In this document: in pieces, positions 44,336 through 53,213 of the stretch | How the letters are laid out: the number at the start of each line of letters is the position of its first letter | Numbering within the stretch: the first letter of the stretch is position 1 | Assembly: GCF_000242615.2 (NCBI RefSeq) | Contig: NZ_KI912268.1 | Span: 77,229 to 141,228 of the forward strand | DNA: 64,000 nucleotides | Source: Holophaga foetida DSM 6591 | GTDB lineage: Bacteria; Acidobacteriota; Holophagae; Holophagales; Holophagaceae | Reading direction: 5' to 3' | The notes under the pieces: generated by a model | What the model saw: the letters and a program-made list of their open reading frames with translations, nothing else | What the model was told of the DNA's origin: nothing | Database searches by the model: none | Made by a program: the position numbers and the translations under genes

Positions 44336-45147
44336 CGCAGGGCCTCTTCCAGGGCCGTGGCGGCGTTGGTCTTGGCATCCCGGTACTTGACGATGCAGGG
44401 GGCCGAGAGGCTGATGCCCTGGGCCTTGGCGTACTCGCCGGAGGCGGGACGGGTGCCGGGCACCACGACGGCGCCCTCGGGCACTTCCTTGGTGAGGGTG
44501 GTGCCGTTCACCAGATCGTAGATCACGGTGGAGGCGGTCAGGAGCACGCCGGGGGCCAGGACGGCCCGCTTGCGCACAATGACGCCCTCGTAGAGGCCGC
44601 AGTTGCCTCCAACGAATGCTTCGTCTTCGATAACCACGGGTACGGCGCCGGCGGGTTCCAGCACACCGCCCACCTGGACGGCGGCGCTCAAGTGCACGTT
44701 CTTGCCGATCTGGGCGCAGCTGCCCACCAGCACGTGGCTGTCCACCATGGCGCCAGCGTCCACGAAGGCGCCCACGTTGATGTAGGCCGGGGGCATGATC
44801 ACCACGCCGGAAGAGACATAGGCGCCGCGGCGCACGGCGCTGCCGCCGGGCACCATGCGGACGCCCTCTTCCAGGCGGAAGGCCCGGGGGGGGAAGCCGG
44901 TGCGGTCGAAGGAGGGGCCGGGCCACCCGGGGACTTCGGCGGTCTGGGTGTGGCGGAAGCCCGCCAGGATGGCGGTCTTGACCCAGATGTTGGCCTTCCA
45001 GGAGCCATCTGTCTGGGGGCTGGCGGAGCGGATCTCGCCGACTTCCAGGGCCTTCAGGAGCGTCTGGTGGGTTTCGGCCAGGGCCGGATCCGCCACGATC
45101 TCATCCATGGGGCGGCTGTAGAAGACTTCAAGGGCGGAAGCGGACAT
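44332..45147 (-). CDS. dapD: 2,3,4,5-tetrahydropyridine-2,6-dicarboxylate N-succinyltransferase
   Basis: ATG 45147 (MSASALEVFYSRPMDEIV) overlaps the dapA stop by one base (TGATG). The 271-residue length matches DapD. An N-terminal alpha domain is followed by SWKANIWVKTAILAGFRHTQ and a left-handed beta-helix (VVIMPPAYINVGAFVDAGAM, VQVGGVLEP, IEDEAFVGGNCGLYEGVIV). It transfers succinyl from succinyl-CoA to tetrahydrodipicolinate, so this organism uses the succinylase branch of lysine synthesis. Confidence 0.95.
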   Translation of the reverse strand: MSASALEVFYSRPMDEIVADPALAETHQTLLKALEVGEIRSASPQTDGSWKANIWVKTAILAGFRHTQTAEVPGWPGPSFDRTGFPPRAFRLEEGVRMVPGGSAVRRGAYVSSGVVIMPPAYINVGAFVDAGAMVDSHVLVGSCAQIGKNVHLSAAVQVGGVLEPAGAVPVVIEDEAFVGGNCGLYEGVIVRKRAVLAPGVLLTASTVIYDLVNGTTLTKEVPEGAVVVPGTRPASGEYAKAQGISLSAPCIVKYRDAKTNAATALEEALR

Positions 45148-46034
45148 CAGGCGTTCTCCAGGACGGGCTTGAGGCATTCGGCGAGGCAGGCGTGGGTGGT
45201 GGCCTGGGCGGGCAGCAGGGGCAGGCGCATCATGTCGCCGCAGATGCCCAACTGGGCCAGGAGGGCCTTGACGGGGATGGGGTTGCTCTCGGTGAAGAGG
45301 GCGTCCATCAGGGGGTAGAGCTTGGCGTGGAGGGCGGCGGCCTCGGCGCGCCTTCCGGCCGTGGCCAGCTCCACCAGAGTCTTGGTCTGGCGGGGCAGGG
45401 CATTGCCGATGACACTCACCAGGCCAGCGCCTCCCATGGCGATGGTGGCCAGGGCCAGGTAATCGTCGCCCGAGAGCAGGGCCTTGCCCTGGGGCAAGGT
45501 CCTGAGGATTTCGGAGATCTGGGCCATGTTGCCCGTGGACTCCTTGAGCGCCACGACCTGGGGGATCTCCCAGAGCTGGGCCAGGGTCGCGGGGGCCAGG
45601 TTGATGCCGGTGCGGCCGGGGACGTTGTAGACCACCAGGGGGAAGCCGGGGACGGCCTCGGCGATGGCCTTGAAGTGGGCCACGATGCCGGAGGGCATGG
45701 GCTTGTTGTAGTAGGGGGTGATGACCAGGGCGCCGTGGGCCCCCAACTCCTGGGCCCGGCGGGTCATGGCGATGGTCTTGCGGGTGTCATTGGAGCCCGT
45801 ACCCACGATGACCTGCCGTCCCTGGGATTCCTCCAGGGTGGCGGTGATGAGGGCATCCCGCTCGGAGTCGGTGACCGTGGCGGCTTCGCCGGTGGTGCCC
45901 AGGACCCAGAGTCCGTCGACCCCGCCCTCCACCACGTGCTTTACGAGGCGCCGGTAGGCCGGGAAATCCACCTCCTGGTCGGGGGTGAAGGGGGTTGCCA
46001 GGGCGACGCAAAGGCCGGAGAAGGGGGCGCTCAT
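45147..46034 (-). CDS. dapA: 4-hydroxy-tetrahydrodipicolinate synthase
   Basis: This is a 295-residue (beta/alpha)8 Schiff-base aldolase. The substrate lysine K164 is in VALKESTGNMAQ, the catalytic tyrosine Y136 in LVVYNVPGRTG, and GTTGEAATV (46-54) forms the entrance loop. It condenses pyruvate with aspartate semialdehyde. ATG overlaps the dapB stop by four bases (ATGA). Confidence 0.97.
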   Translation of the reverse strand: MSAPFSGLCVALATPFTPDQEVDFPAYRRLVKHVVEGGVDGLWVLGTTGEAATVTDSERDALITATLEESQGRQVIVGTGSNDTRKTIAMTRRAQELGAHGALVITPYYNKPMPSGIVAHFKAIAEAVPGFPLVVYNVPGRTGINLAPATLAQLWEIPQVVALKESTGNMAQISEILRTLPQGKALLSGDDYLALATIAMGGAGLVSVIGNALPRQTKTLVELATAGRRAEAAALHAKLYPLMDALFTESNPIPVKALLAQLGICGDMMRLPLLPAQATTHACLAECLKPVLENA

Positions 46035-46765
46035 GACAGGTCTCCAAAATCGAACAGGGAATCCAGGATCCCCTTGGCGAAGTCGTTGAAGGAATAGAGT
46101 CCCTTCCGCCCATTCGCCCAGCGGATGGCGTGAAGGGCGCCCCGACCGAAGAGGGCCCGGGAACGTGCGGTGTGGGTCAGGGTCAGGGTCTCGGCGGGGC
46201 CGTCCAGGCCTACGGTGTGGGTGCCGAACTCGGTGCCCGCGCGGATCACCGAGACATGGAGTTGGTCCAGGGCCGGGTTCGGGCTCATGGTCCAGGATGC
46301 CTTGCGGGGGCAGCCCTTCAGGACCGAGTTGGCCAGGTAGGTCGCGGTGCCGCCCGGGGCGTCCGCCTTCATGCGGTGGTGATGCTCCAGGACGTACGGA
46401 TCCACCTCTGAATCCAGGCTGGCGAAGCGACCCAGTACCGTGGCCAGGCGGCCCATGAGGGCCACCGTCAGGGAGAAGTTGGGGGACACCAGGACACCGA
46501 TGCGGTCACCGATGCGCTCCGCGAAACGGTCGGGAAGCTCCCATCCCGTTACCCCGATCACCAGGTTGGAACCGGTCTGGAGGGCCCACTGGAGGTGGCC
46601 CTCGATGGCCGGGGCCGCGCTGGCGGCAACCGCCACATCAACGGCGCCCGTGGGCTCCTCGCCCTGGTCCACATGCCATACGAGTTCGAGATCGGAAGCG
46701 CCTTCCAGGGCCTGGGCGATGGCGGTGCCAAGGCGGCCCCGTCCGAAGATGCCTACGCGGATCAC
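46031..46765 (-). CDS. dapB: 4-hydroxy-tetrahydrodipicolinate reductase
   Basis: The 244-residue protein opens with a Rossmann motif (IRVGIFGRGRLGTAIAQAL). It has the DapB catalytic region EHHHRMKADAPGGTA (around residues 129-143), which holds the catalytic histidines and lysine. It reduces the product of DapA with NAD(P)H. It starts with GTG overlapping the lysC stop (GTGA). Confidence 0.93.
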   Translation of the reverse strand: MIRVGIFGRGRLGTAIAQALEGASDLELVWHVDQGEEPTGAVDVAVAASAAPAIEGHLQWALQTGSNLVIGVTGWELPDRFAERIGDRIGVLVSPNFSLTVALMGRLATVLGRFASLDSEVDPYVLEHHHRMKADAPGGTATYLANSVLKGCPRKASWTMSPNPALDQLHVSVIRAGTEFGTHTVGLDGPAETLTLTHTARSRALFGRGALHAIRWANGRKGLYSFNDFAKGILDSLFDFGDLS

Positions 46766-48105
46766 AGGTAACCTCCCGTCATCAGGGCGCCGTGGAGCTG
46801 CTGGAGGGCCCTGGGGGCCTCCTCCTGCTTCACCACGAGGCTCATGTTGATCTCATTGGCGCCCATGCTGATCATTTCGATGTTGATGCCCGAGAGAGCG
46901 CTGAGCAGGGGGCCCGCCATGCCTGGGGTGTATTTCAGGCGCTCGCCTACGATGGCGACGATGGCACGGTCCGTGGCCACACTTACGGTGGCGAACTCCG
47001 AGAGATCCTTGACCACGGCATCGATGGAGGCCTGGGGCTCCACAGTCATGGAGACGCTTACCTCGGCGGTGGCGATGAGGTCCACGCTGATGTCGTAGCG
47101 GGTGAAGGCGTCGAAGAGCTTGGAGAGGAAGCCGCTCTGGTTGAGCATCCTGGTGGAGCTCACCGTGAGCACCGTGACGGGGCCGCGGGTGGCCAGGGCC
47201 GTGACGGGACGGCCGGTCTTCACCTCGTCGGTGATGGTCGAGAAGCGGCCGTTGGGGATGCGGGTGTGGCGCACGGTGACGGGGATGCCTGCTTCCACCG
47301 CAGGCTGGATGGTGGCGGGGTGGAGCACCTTGGCCCCGAAGGCCGCCAGTTCGGCGGCTTCGTTGAAGCTCAGCTCGGCGATGGGCTGGGCGTCCGGGAC
47401 GATGCGGGGGTCGCAGGTGAGCACGCCCTCCACGTCGGTCCAGATCTGGATGTCCTCGGCCCCCAGGGCCGAGCCGAAGAGGCTCGCGCTGTAGTCGCTT
47501 CCGCCTCGCCCCAAGGTGGTGGTGCAGCCGTCTTCGGTGGCGCCGATGTAACCCTGGGTGACCACAGCCTTGCCGTCCGTGATCTTGGGGGCGAGCTTTT
47601 CGAGGACCAGGGCCTTCATCTCGGAGATCTGGGGCTTGCCGCAGCCGTAGGTGGCATCCGTGCGCATGACGGTGCGGGCGTCGAACCACTCCATGCCCAT
47701 GTAGGCGGCCAGGATGCGGGTCGAAAGGCGTTCGCCCACGCTGGCGATGGTGTCCATGCTCCTGGGGGAGAGTTCCTTCAGGAGAGATACCCCCCTGAGC
47801 ATCATTTCAAGCTCGCTGGAGAGCTGGGAGATGGCCATCTCCAGGTAGTCGGGCATGCCCGCCGGGAAGAGGTCCAGGGCGATGCTGTGGTGCTTGTCGA
47901 TGAGGGCCCGGAGTTCCTCCAGGGCTTCGACGTTCTGGCCCGCTTCGGACTTCTTGGCCATGGAGAAGAGGGCGTTGGTGCTCTTGCCGGAGGCGGAGCA
48001 GACCACCAAGGGGGACCGGGAGAGGGCCTTCCTGACCAGATCGGCCACTTCCCGCATGCAGGCAGCATCGGCGAGGGAAGATCCCCCGAATTTCATGACG
48101 ATCAT
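46762..48105 (-). CDS. lysC: Aspartate kinase (monofunctional, with ACT domains)
   Basis: The start ATG 48105 (MIVMKFGGSSLADAA) has AGGAGG about nine bases upstream. The 447-residue protein has an amino-acid kinase domain (KFGGSS at 5-10, later GRGGSDYSASLFGSALGA) and a C-terminal pair of ACT modules (about 290-447) for feedback binding of lysine or threonine. It phosphorylates aspartate, the first step of the pathway. It is the first structural gene of the operon, controlled by the riboswitch upstream, so both RNA and enzyme-level control are likely. Confidence 0.95.
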   Translation of the reverse strand: MIVMKFGGSSLADAACMREVADLVRKALSRSPLVVCSASGKSTNALFSMAKKSEAGQNVEALEELRALIDKHHSIALDLFPAGMPDYLEMAISQLSSELEMMLRGVSLLKELSPRSMDTIASVGERLSTRILAAYMGMEWFDARTVMRTDATYGCGKPQISEMKALVLEKLAPKITDGKAVVTQGYIGATEDGCTTTLGRGGSDYSASLFGSALGAEDIQIWTDVEGVLTCDPRIVPDAQPIAELSFNEAAELAAFGAKVLHPATIQPAVEAGIPVTVRHTRIPNGRFSTITDEVKTGRPVTALATRGPVTVLTVSSTRMLNQSGFLSKLFDAFTRYDISVDLIATAEVSVSMTVEPQASIDAVVKDLSEFATVSVATDRAIVAIVGERLKYTPGMAGPLLSALSGINIEMISMGANEINMSLVVKQEEAPRALQQLHGALMTGGYL

Positions 48106-48161
48106 CGGAGCACCTCCTGGATCAGGGTGAAGGGTGGAATCCCCGTTTTTGATCGCTGCAT
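48102..48161 (-). CDS. Putative 19-residue leader peptide of the lysine operon
   Basis: ATG 48161 has GGAGG six bases upstream and encodes MQRSKTGIPPFTLIQEVLR. Its stop overlaps the lysC start (ATGA), so ribosomes ending here could restart at lysC. The RBS of lysC lies inside this ORF. It has only one lysine codon, so it is not a classical attenuator peptide. It may be chance, but the RBS and four-base overlap are the same arrangement as the other junctions of the operon. Confidence 0.4.
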   Translation of the reverse strand: MQRSKTGIPPFTLIQEVLR

Positions 48162-48324
48162 GTGAAGCCTCCAGAGATTGTAAACCGCGCTGAACCACAA
48201 GGTCGATGACGACCGGAGGCGCGGGCTACGTCAGCTCTGCAAATGGCAGGGGCGGTTGCGTGAGCACCTCCGAACCAAGGGAAGCCTCCGAACTCACCCG
48301 GGAACCAGGGGCTCCCGATTGCGT
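48162..48324 (-). other. Expression platform between lysine riboswitch and lysC
   Basis: About 160 nt follow the aptamer. They contain GGGAGCC/GGTTCCC (about 48296-48316) and GGGTGAG pairing with CTCACGC across about 30 nt (48260-48300). No U-run is seen, so the switch may act by Rho, by translation, or by a structure I did not identify. Confidence 0.4.
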
Positions 48325-48472
48325 CCTCAGGCACTCCGCAGCTTTTGGGGGCTGCGACAGCCGCCGGGTCTTAGCCCATGCGTCCAAGGTCAGCGTTGAT
48401 GATCCGCTTCCCTTTCGGCGATCCTCCCCTTTCGCTCCAGATCATCGGGCCCATCGCCCTCCCTGGAACTAC
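48315..48472 (-). promoter_or_regulatory. Lysine riboswitch (L box)
   Basis: Read on the minus strand, the block GAAAGGGGAGGATCGCCGAA matches the strongly conserved core of lysine riboswitches (in Bacillus lysC: AAAGGGGAGNNTCGCCGAA). The flanking elements are in the right order. P1 5' strand and junction are CCAGGGAGGGCG, and the P3 stem is AGCG/CGCT. Next come GGCTGTC, a P5 stem GCAGC/GCTGC and the closing GGAGTGCCTG that pairs with CCAGG. It lies directly upstream of lysC-dapB-dapA-dapD-dapC-lysA. Lysine binding would lower operon expression. Confidence 0.85.
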
Positions 48473-48649
48473 TGATGGGGACCGCTCCTCCATCGGTTCT
48501 TCAACCATGCCAAAAAAATCGTAATCTGCCAAGATGAAACCTGAGCGGATGATGGAGCATTCCTTGATTTAGTAATCATCGACGGCCGGACATGCAGGTG
48601 TCGTTCCCATTCGGGACTCTGGCCAGCTGGAACGCTCAAGGAGTCAGAA
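48473..48649. promoter_or_regulatory. Divergent promoter region, lysine operon and membrane hydrolase
   Basis: About 177 nt between the riboswitch and the hydrolase gene must hold both promoters. On the minus strand TTGGCA followed by an AT-rich spacer with seven T residues is visible near 48510-48530, but no clear -10. On the plus strand AAGGAG precedes the hydrolase GTG. No gene seen. Confidence 0.4.
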
Positions 48650-49255
48650 GTGCCCTCATTCTTTGGTCATGTCGCGGCTGGTGCCACGATCCACGTCCTG
48701 CTCCGGGACGGGGAGTCTTCGCAGCCTCGAACCCGGAATCTGGCCCTCTTCTGTGCCTTGGCCCCGGATCTGGACTGGTTCATGTCCTTTCTTCACCTCT
48801 CGGGACGTCATGTGCTGAACCACCGGGGGGTGACCCACTCCCTGGCAGCGGCGCTCCTGCTGGCCAGTCTGGTCATGTTCCTGGCTTTCAGAAAGGATGA
48901 GCGGCGCCCGAGGGTGTGGATATGCATGGTGCTCTGCGCCCTTTCTCATTGCCTCCTGGACGCCTGCACCCTTGGGGGGGTGGGCGTGGCGGTTTTCCTC
49001 CCCGTCACACCGATCCGCTTCGTGTGCGCCTGGCAGCCCATCCAGGTGGGACCCATCCCCTTGAATCTGACGCTCCTGCGCGGATTCCTCGGGGCCCTCT
49101 GGACCGAGGCCATCTGGATCGGAGTTCCCGCCATCGCCTTGGTATCCACTGCCCAGGTCCTTCGATTCGTCCGTGCGCTGCGCATTGATGAGCGGATCTA
49201 CGAAACCCTTCCGGAGCCACCCATCCTTCCGGAGTCTTTCGAGGGGGATTACTAA
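48650..49255 (+). CDS. Membrane-bound metal-dependent hydrolase (YdjM/DUF457 family)
   Basis: The 201-residue protein starts with GTG and has AAGGAG upstream. Its N-terminal PSFFGHVAAGATIHVLL carries the first conserved histidine. ALAPDLDWF and HRGVTHSLAAALLLASL (about 60-76) carry the Asp and His residues that define the YdjM group. Three to four hydrophobic helices place it in the inner membrane. Members are linked in some bacteria to LexA-regulated or lipid functions, but the substrate is unknown. No operon partner is evident; the next gene starts 51 nt downstream with its own RBS. Confidence 0.8.
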   Translation: MPSFFGHVAAGATIHVLLRDGESSQPRTRNLALFCALAPDLDWFMSFLHLSGRHVLNHRGVTHSLAAALLLASLVMFLAFRKDERRPRVWICMVLCALSHCLLDACTLGGVGVAVFLPVTPIRFVCAWQPIQVGPIPLNLTLLRGFLGALWTEAIWIGVPAIALVSTAQVLRFVRALRIDERIYETLPEPPILPESFEGDY

Positions 49256-49306
49256 CCAGACTCAGGATTCGTTTCTGCAAACCCGAAAACGAGTTCTGGA
49301 GAAGTC

Positions 49307-50473
49307 ATGGCCAGGAAACAGATTCTCTTCGTGGACGACGACTCAATGGTGCTGCAGGGGCTCCAGAGAAGCCTTCGGTCCATGAGGGCTGACTGGGACA
49401 TGGTGTTCCTGGACAATGCCACCTCGGCCCTGGAGATGCTGGCGACCCATCCCTTCGAGCTGATCGTCTCCGATATGCGGATGCCCGGGATGAACGGGAT
49501 CGAACTGCTATCCCGGACCAGGGAGCAGTTTCCGGACACGGTCCGCATCATGCTCACGGGGAATGCCGACCTGCAGACGGCCGTGGATGCCGTGAACCAG
49601 GGGAATGTCTACCGCTTCCTGACCAAGCCTTGTGACACCGATGACCTGATCCGGGTGCTCAACCAGGGGCTCCGCCAACAGGAACTCATCACTGCGGAAA
49701 AGGCCCTGCTCCAGCAGACCCTGAAGGGGACGGTCAAGATGCTGGTGGACCTACTGGCCTTCCTGGCTCCTGCTTCCTTCGGGAGGGCCCAGGCCACCGG
49801 GGAGCTGGCCGAGGGGGTCGCCCGGGAACTGGGGATGGAGAACCCCTGGGTGCTCGGTATCGCCTCCACCCTTTCCCAGATCGGCATTCTTACCCTCCCT
49901 CCCGAGTTGGGCGCAAAGTTGCAGGCTGGCGCGGAGCTCACCCCAGAGGAACAGGACTTGGCCAACCGGGTGCCCCAGATGGGGGCGGAGCTGATCGCGA
50001 ACATCCCGCGGATGGAGGAGGTCGCCGACTCCGTCCACTACATGCACAAGAATTACAACGGAACCGGGTTCCCCATGGACCCTCTCAAGGAAGATCGGAT
50101 CCCCATGGGGGGGCGCATTCTCCGTGCCGTGAGGGGCTTCGAGGCCCTGAAGTCCCAGGGGGAATCCGAATCCGATGCCCTGGAGGCGATGGGAGGCGAT
50201 AGGGCCTGCTACGACATGGCAGTTCTCCGCGCCTTGGTGAGCTTCCTGCGCCGGAAGACCGAGGGAGCTGTCACGCCTGTGCCCCGCCCCGTGTCTCTGG
50301 CCGGGCTCAAGGAAGGCCAGACCCTTGTCCATGGCATCGAGACGGTGGAAGGGCTGCTGATCATTCCGGAAGGCACCCTGCTTGCTCCCGTCCACCTCCA
50401 GAAATTGCACAACTTCGGGAGAATCTCCAAGATCCGGGAACCGATCATCGTGCTCGGGCACGCCGGGGAATGA
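49307..50473 (+). CDS. Response regulator with degenerate HD-GYP-like output domain
   Basis: This is a 388-residue protein. The receiver domain (1-120) is intact, with D10/D11, phospho-acceptor D56 in LIVSDMRMPGMNG and the switch lysine in RFLTKPCDTDDL. The output region (about 140-300) follows the RpfG/HD-GYP plan, but the metal-binding HD is replaced. Where active enzymes read HDIGK the sequence has LSQIGILTLP, and the GYP region reads NYNGTGFP after MHK. It is therefore unlikely to hydrolyse cyclic di-GMP but might bind it or act as a scaffold. A final 70-residue domain is unassigned. Confidence 0.8.
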   Translation: MARKQILFVDDDSMVLQGLQRSLRSMRADWDMVFLDNATSALEMLATHPFELIVSDMRMPGMNGIELLSRTREQFPDTVRIMLTGNADLQTAVDAVNQGNVYRFLTKPCDTDDLIRVLNQGLRQQELITAEKALLQQTLKGTVKMLVDLLAFLAPASFGRAQATGELAEGVARELGMENPWVLGIASTLSQIGILTLPPELGAKLQAGAELTPEEQDLANRVPQMGAELIANIPRMEEVADSVHYMHKNYNGTGFPMDPLKEDRIPMGGRILRAVRGFEALKSQGESESDALEAMGGDRACYDMAVLRALVSFLRRKTEGAVTPVPRPVSLAGLKEGQTLVHGIETVEGLLIIPEGTLLAPVHLQKLHNFGRISKIREPIIVLGHAGE

Positions 50474-50500
50474 ACGGAATCCCAAGACAGGGAGCCCGCC

Positions 50501-52483
50501 ATGCCCAACCGCCTGATTGAAGCCACCAGTCCCTATCTCCTTCAGCACGCCCACAACCCGGTGGACTGGCATCCCTGGGGACCCGAGGCCCTGAATCTGG
50601 CCCGGGAGCTGGACCTCCCCATCTTCCTCTCGGTGGGCTACAGCGCCTGCCACTGGTGCCACGTCATGGAGCGGGAGTCCTTCGAGAATGCCGATGTCGC
50701 CGCATTCCTGAACAAGCACTTCGTTCCCATCAAGGTGGACCGGGAGGAACGACCGGATCTGGACGAGCTCTACATGGGAGCCGTTCAGCTCCTGGCCGGA
50801 CGGGGTGGATGGCCCATGAGCGTCTGGCTGACACCCGAACTGGAGCCTTTCTACGGAGGAACCTACTTCCCTCCGGTCTCCCGGGGGGGGATGCCAGGCT
50901 TCCTGGATGTCCTGGAGGGGGTGGCCAGGGTCTGGCAGGAACGCCGCCAGGATGTGCTTGCCCAAGCCGGGGAGCTGGTGGCGGCCCTTCGGGCGGGGCG
51001 CGGAATCGGGGGCGACCCCCCTGGCGAGGGGCTTCTTGAGGTGGCGATCCGTCATCTGTCCTATTCCTTCGATGCTCGATGGGGTGGTTTCGGGGGTGCC
51101 CCCAAGTTCCCTCCCATCCCGGCTCTGACGCTCCTGCTGGGGCGGGGGGATCCCAAGGCTCTCGACATGGCGATCCGGACCCTGGATGCCATGGCGGCGG
51201 GGGGGATCCGGGACCACCTTGGAGGCGGGTTCGCCCGGTACAGCGTGGATGAGCGTTGGAAGGTTCCTCACTTCGAGAAGATGCTCTGCGACAATGCCCA
51301 GCTGGCCTGGGTCTACCTGGAGGCCTTCCGGGTCACGGGAGAGGTTCGTCACGGCGAGCGGGCCCGGGAGATCCTGGACTACTTCCTGGGGGAGATGCGG
51401 GACGCTTCGGGGGGCTTCTTCAGCAGCGAGGACGCGGATTCCGAGGGGGAGGAAGGCCGCTTCTACACCTTTTCCTGGGGAGAGGTCCAGGAGGTGCTAG
51501 GCCCTGGGGCCGATCTCTTCTGCCGGGCCTACGGCGTGACCCCGGAAGGCAACTTCGAGGGAGGGCGGAGCCTGCTGCACCGCATGGAGGTTGGCGATTT
51601 TCCTGAGTCGGAACTGGCCATCCTCCGGGAGCGGATCAGGCTCTACCGGGATCGCCGGGTGCGTCCCCACCGGGATGACAAGATCCTGGTGGCCTGGAAT
51701 GGCCTGGCCCTCTCAGCCCTGGCCAAGGGGAGCGCCCTCCTGGGGGAGCCCCGATACCTGGAGGCAGCGGAGGCATGTGCTGACTTCCTCCAACGCGAAC
51801 TCTGGCGGGACGGCACCCTGCTGCGCACCTGGAGGCAGGGCAGGGGACACACTCCGGGTTTCCTGGAGGACTACGGGGCGCTCATCCTTGGCCTCCTGGA
51901 TCTCTATCAGACAGGTTTCCATTCGCGGTGGCTCCACTGGGCCCAGGAACTGGGAGAGGCGCTCCTGGAACGCTTCCACGAGGCTGAGGGGGGATTCTTC
52001 GGCACAGAGGCCCTGGATGTGATTCTGCGGCAGTGCCCCGTATTCGACCACGCCATCCCCTCTGGCAATGCCCTGGCGGCCCTGGCGCTGCTGCGCCTGG
52101 GGAACCACTGGGACCGGCCTGACTTCCAGGAGGCCGCCCGAGGGGTGCTGGCGCGTTTCGCGCCCGAACTGGAGGGAGCCCCCCAGTCCTGCCTGGGGCT
52201 CCTGCGGGTCCTGGGCGAAGCCGCTGGCGATTCTCTGGAGATCGTGGTGACGGGGCTTCCGGATGAGCCGAAGGTGCTGGAGTTCCTCCGGATCCTTCAC
52301 CGGAGCATCAGGCCTGGGCAGCTCCTGACACTTGCGGCCTCGGATCCGGGGCTGCCCCTGCACCGGGGCAAGGATGCCATGGAGCCAGCGGTCCACCTCT
52401 GTCGCGGTCGAGCCTGCCATCCGGCCATCCATGATGCCGGGGGGCTTGGTACGGCTTTGAAGGCGGCATATTTCGCCCCTTGA
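50501..52483 (+). CDS. Thioredoxin-domain protein of the YyaL/DUF255 (SSP411) family
   Basis: This 660-residue protein has the family N terminus: [21 protein letters not shown], shown here as [13 protein letters not shown] (11-23). A thioredoxin-like domain follows with C50-H-W-C53 and [11 protein letters not shown] (about 75-85). From about residue 200 an alpha/alpha-toroid region follows, resembling glycosidase/epimerase barrels ([19 protein letters not shown]). Biochemical role is unknown in general. It starts 27 nt after the response regulator gene with GGGAG upstream and may be co-transcribed. Confidence 0.9.
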   Translation: MPNRLIEATSPYLLQHAHNPVDWHPWGPEALNLARELDLPIFLSVGYSACHWCHVMERESFENADVAAFLNKHFVPIKVDREERPDLDELYMGAVQLLAGRGGWPMSVWLTPELEPFYGGTYFPPVSRGGMPGFLDVLEGVARVWQERRQDVLAQAGELVAALRAGRGIGGDPPGEGLLEVAIRHLSYSFDARWGGFGGAPKFPPIPALTLLLGRGDPKALDMAIRTLDAMAAGGIRDHLGGGFARYSVDERWKVPHFEKMLCDNAQLAWVYLEAFRVTGEVRHGERAREILDYFLGEMRDASGGFFSSEDADSEGEEGRFYTFSWGEVQEVLGPGADLFCRAYGVTPEGNFEGGRSLLHRMEVGDFPESELAILRERIRLYRDRRVRPHRDDKILVAWNGLALSALAKGSALLGEPRYLEAAEACADFLQRELWRDGTLLRTWRQGRGHTPGFLEDYGALILGLLDLYQTGFHSRWLHWAQELGEALLERFHEAEGGFFGTEALDVILRQCPVFDHAIPSGNALAALALLRLGNHWDRPDFQEAARGVLARFAPELEGAPQSCLGLLRVLGEAAGDSLEIVVTGLPDEPKVLEFLRILHRSIRPGQLLTLAASDPGLPLHRGKDAMEPAVHLCRGRACHPAIHDAGGLGTALKAAYFAP

Positions 52484-52513
52484 ATGCCCTCAAACAGGGA
52501 TTATGCTTGGCGT

Positions 52514-52541
52514 CGGGTAGAAAAAAACACTCTTTTACCCG
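52514..52541. terminator. AT-rich inverted repeat after the YyaL-like gene
   Basis: CGGGTA (52514-52519) pairs with TACCCG (52536-52541), extendable through AAAA/TTTT with one bulge, 30 nt after the stop. It might form part of the transcript end or be an operator. The stem is too AT-rich for a strong terminator. Confidence 0.3.
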
Positions 52542-52617
52542 AAAAATTGGGGCCATTTATGCACGTGCCCCATCCGCAGTTGGAGGATTCCGGAACCCCC
52601 GACTGGCGCGACCCAAG

Positions 52618-52639
52618 ATGGGCACCCACTGGTGCCCAT
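52618..52639. terminator. Bidirectional hairpin between YyaL-like and DinB genes
   Basis: ATGGGCACC pairs perfectly with GGTGCCCAT around a 4-nt loop, 22 nt from the DinB stop in the convergent gap. A U-tract is absent on both sides. It is the best candidate for ending both transcripts. Confidence 0.5.
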
Positions 52640-52661
52640 CCGTCGTTCTGGGGGCAGCGCT

Positions 52662-53171
52662 TTAGTGGTAGCGCTCCCTCAGGATCTGTATGTGGTGGGC
52701 TGCGTGGCCTGGGATGAGGTAGGCCAGGGCCGCCACTCCGATGGTCTTTTCGTTGGCTTGGCCCAGGCGCTCCAGGGAGGTTGCGGGGAGCCCCCGGAGG
52801 AGGGCCAGGGTCGACTGGCGGACCAGCCTGAACTCTTCCGTCAGATCCGCCAGGGAGCGGCTGGAGAAGCCACCTTCCGCCACGAAGGCGTCCTGGTCAA
52901 AGCCCAGGAGGGAGCGCTTCTCGCCTCGGGCGAAACAGAGCAGGCGGTAGGCCTGGATACGTTCGGTATCCGTGATGTGCCCCACCACCTCCTTGATGCT
53001 CCACTTGCCTTCCGCATAGCGGAAGTCGCCGTCCAGGGGGGCCAGGAGAGTCGCCAGCTCCCCTGGTTGGGCTTGGAGGAGGGCGCCGAAGCTCTCGGGG
53101 GGCACTAGAGCCAGATAGGGGGCGTGATACGGGGCGAAGGTGCCAGGGGGAGGGGCTGGAATCTGCAGCAT
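52662..53171 (-). CDS. DinB-family (YfiT-like) putative metal-dependent protein
   Basis: The start ATG 53171 has GGAAGG five bases before it. The frame continues open upstream only as an antisense shadow of the kinase gene. The 169-residue product is a four-helix-bundle DinB/YfiT-type protein with KWSIKEVVGHITDTERIQAYR (first metal histidine in GHITDTE, residues about 60-66) and the C-terminal pair HAAHHIQILRERY. Such proteins include bacillithiol- or mycothiol-dependent transferases; the actual reaction here is unknown. Divergent from the histidine kinase, 42 nt apart. Confidence 0.85.
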   Translation of the reverse strand: MLQIPAPPPGTFAPYHAPYLALVPPESFGALLQAQPGELATLLAPLDGDFRYAEGKWSIKEVVGHITDTERIQAYRLLCFARGEKRSLLGFDQDAFVAEGGFSSRSLADLTEEFRLVRQSTLALLRGLPATSLERLGQANEKTIGVAALAYLIPGHAAHHIQILRERYH

Positions 53172-53213
53172 GAAGCCTTCCTTTCGTGCTGACCCGAGCA
53201 TACGCTGGGCTTC

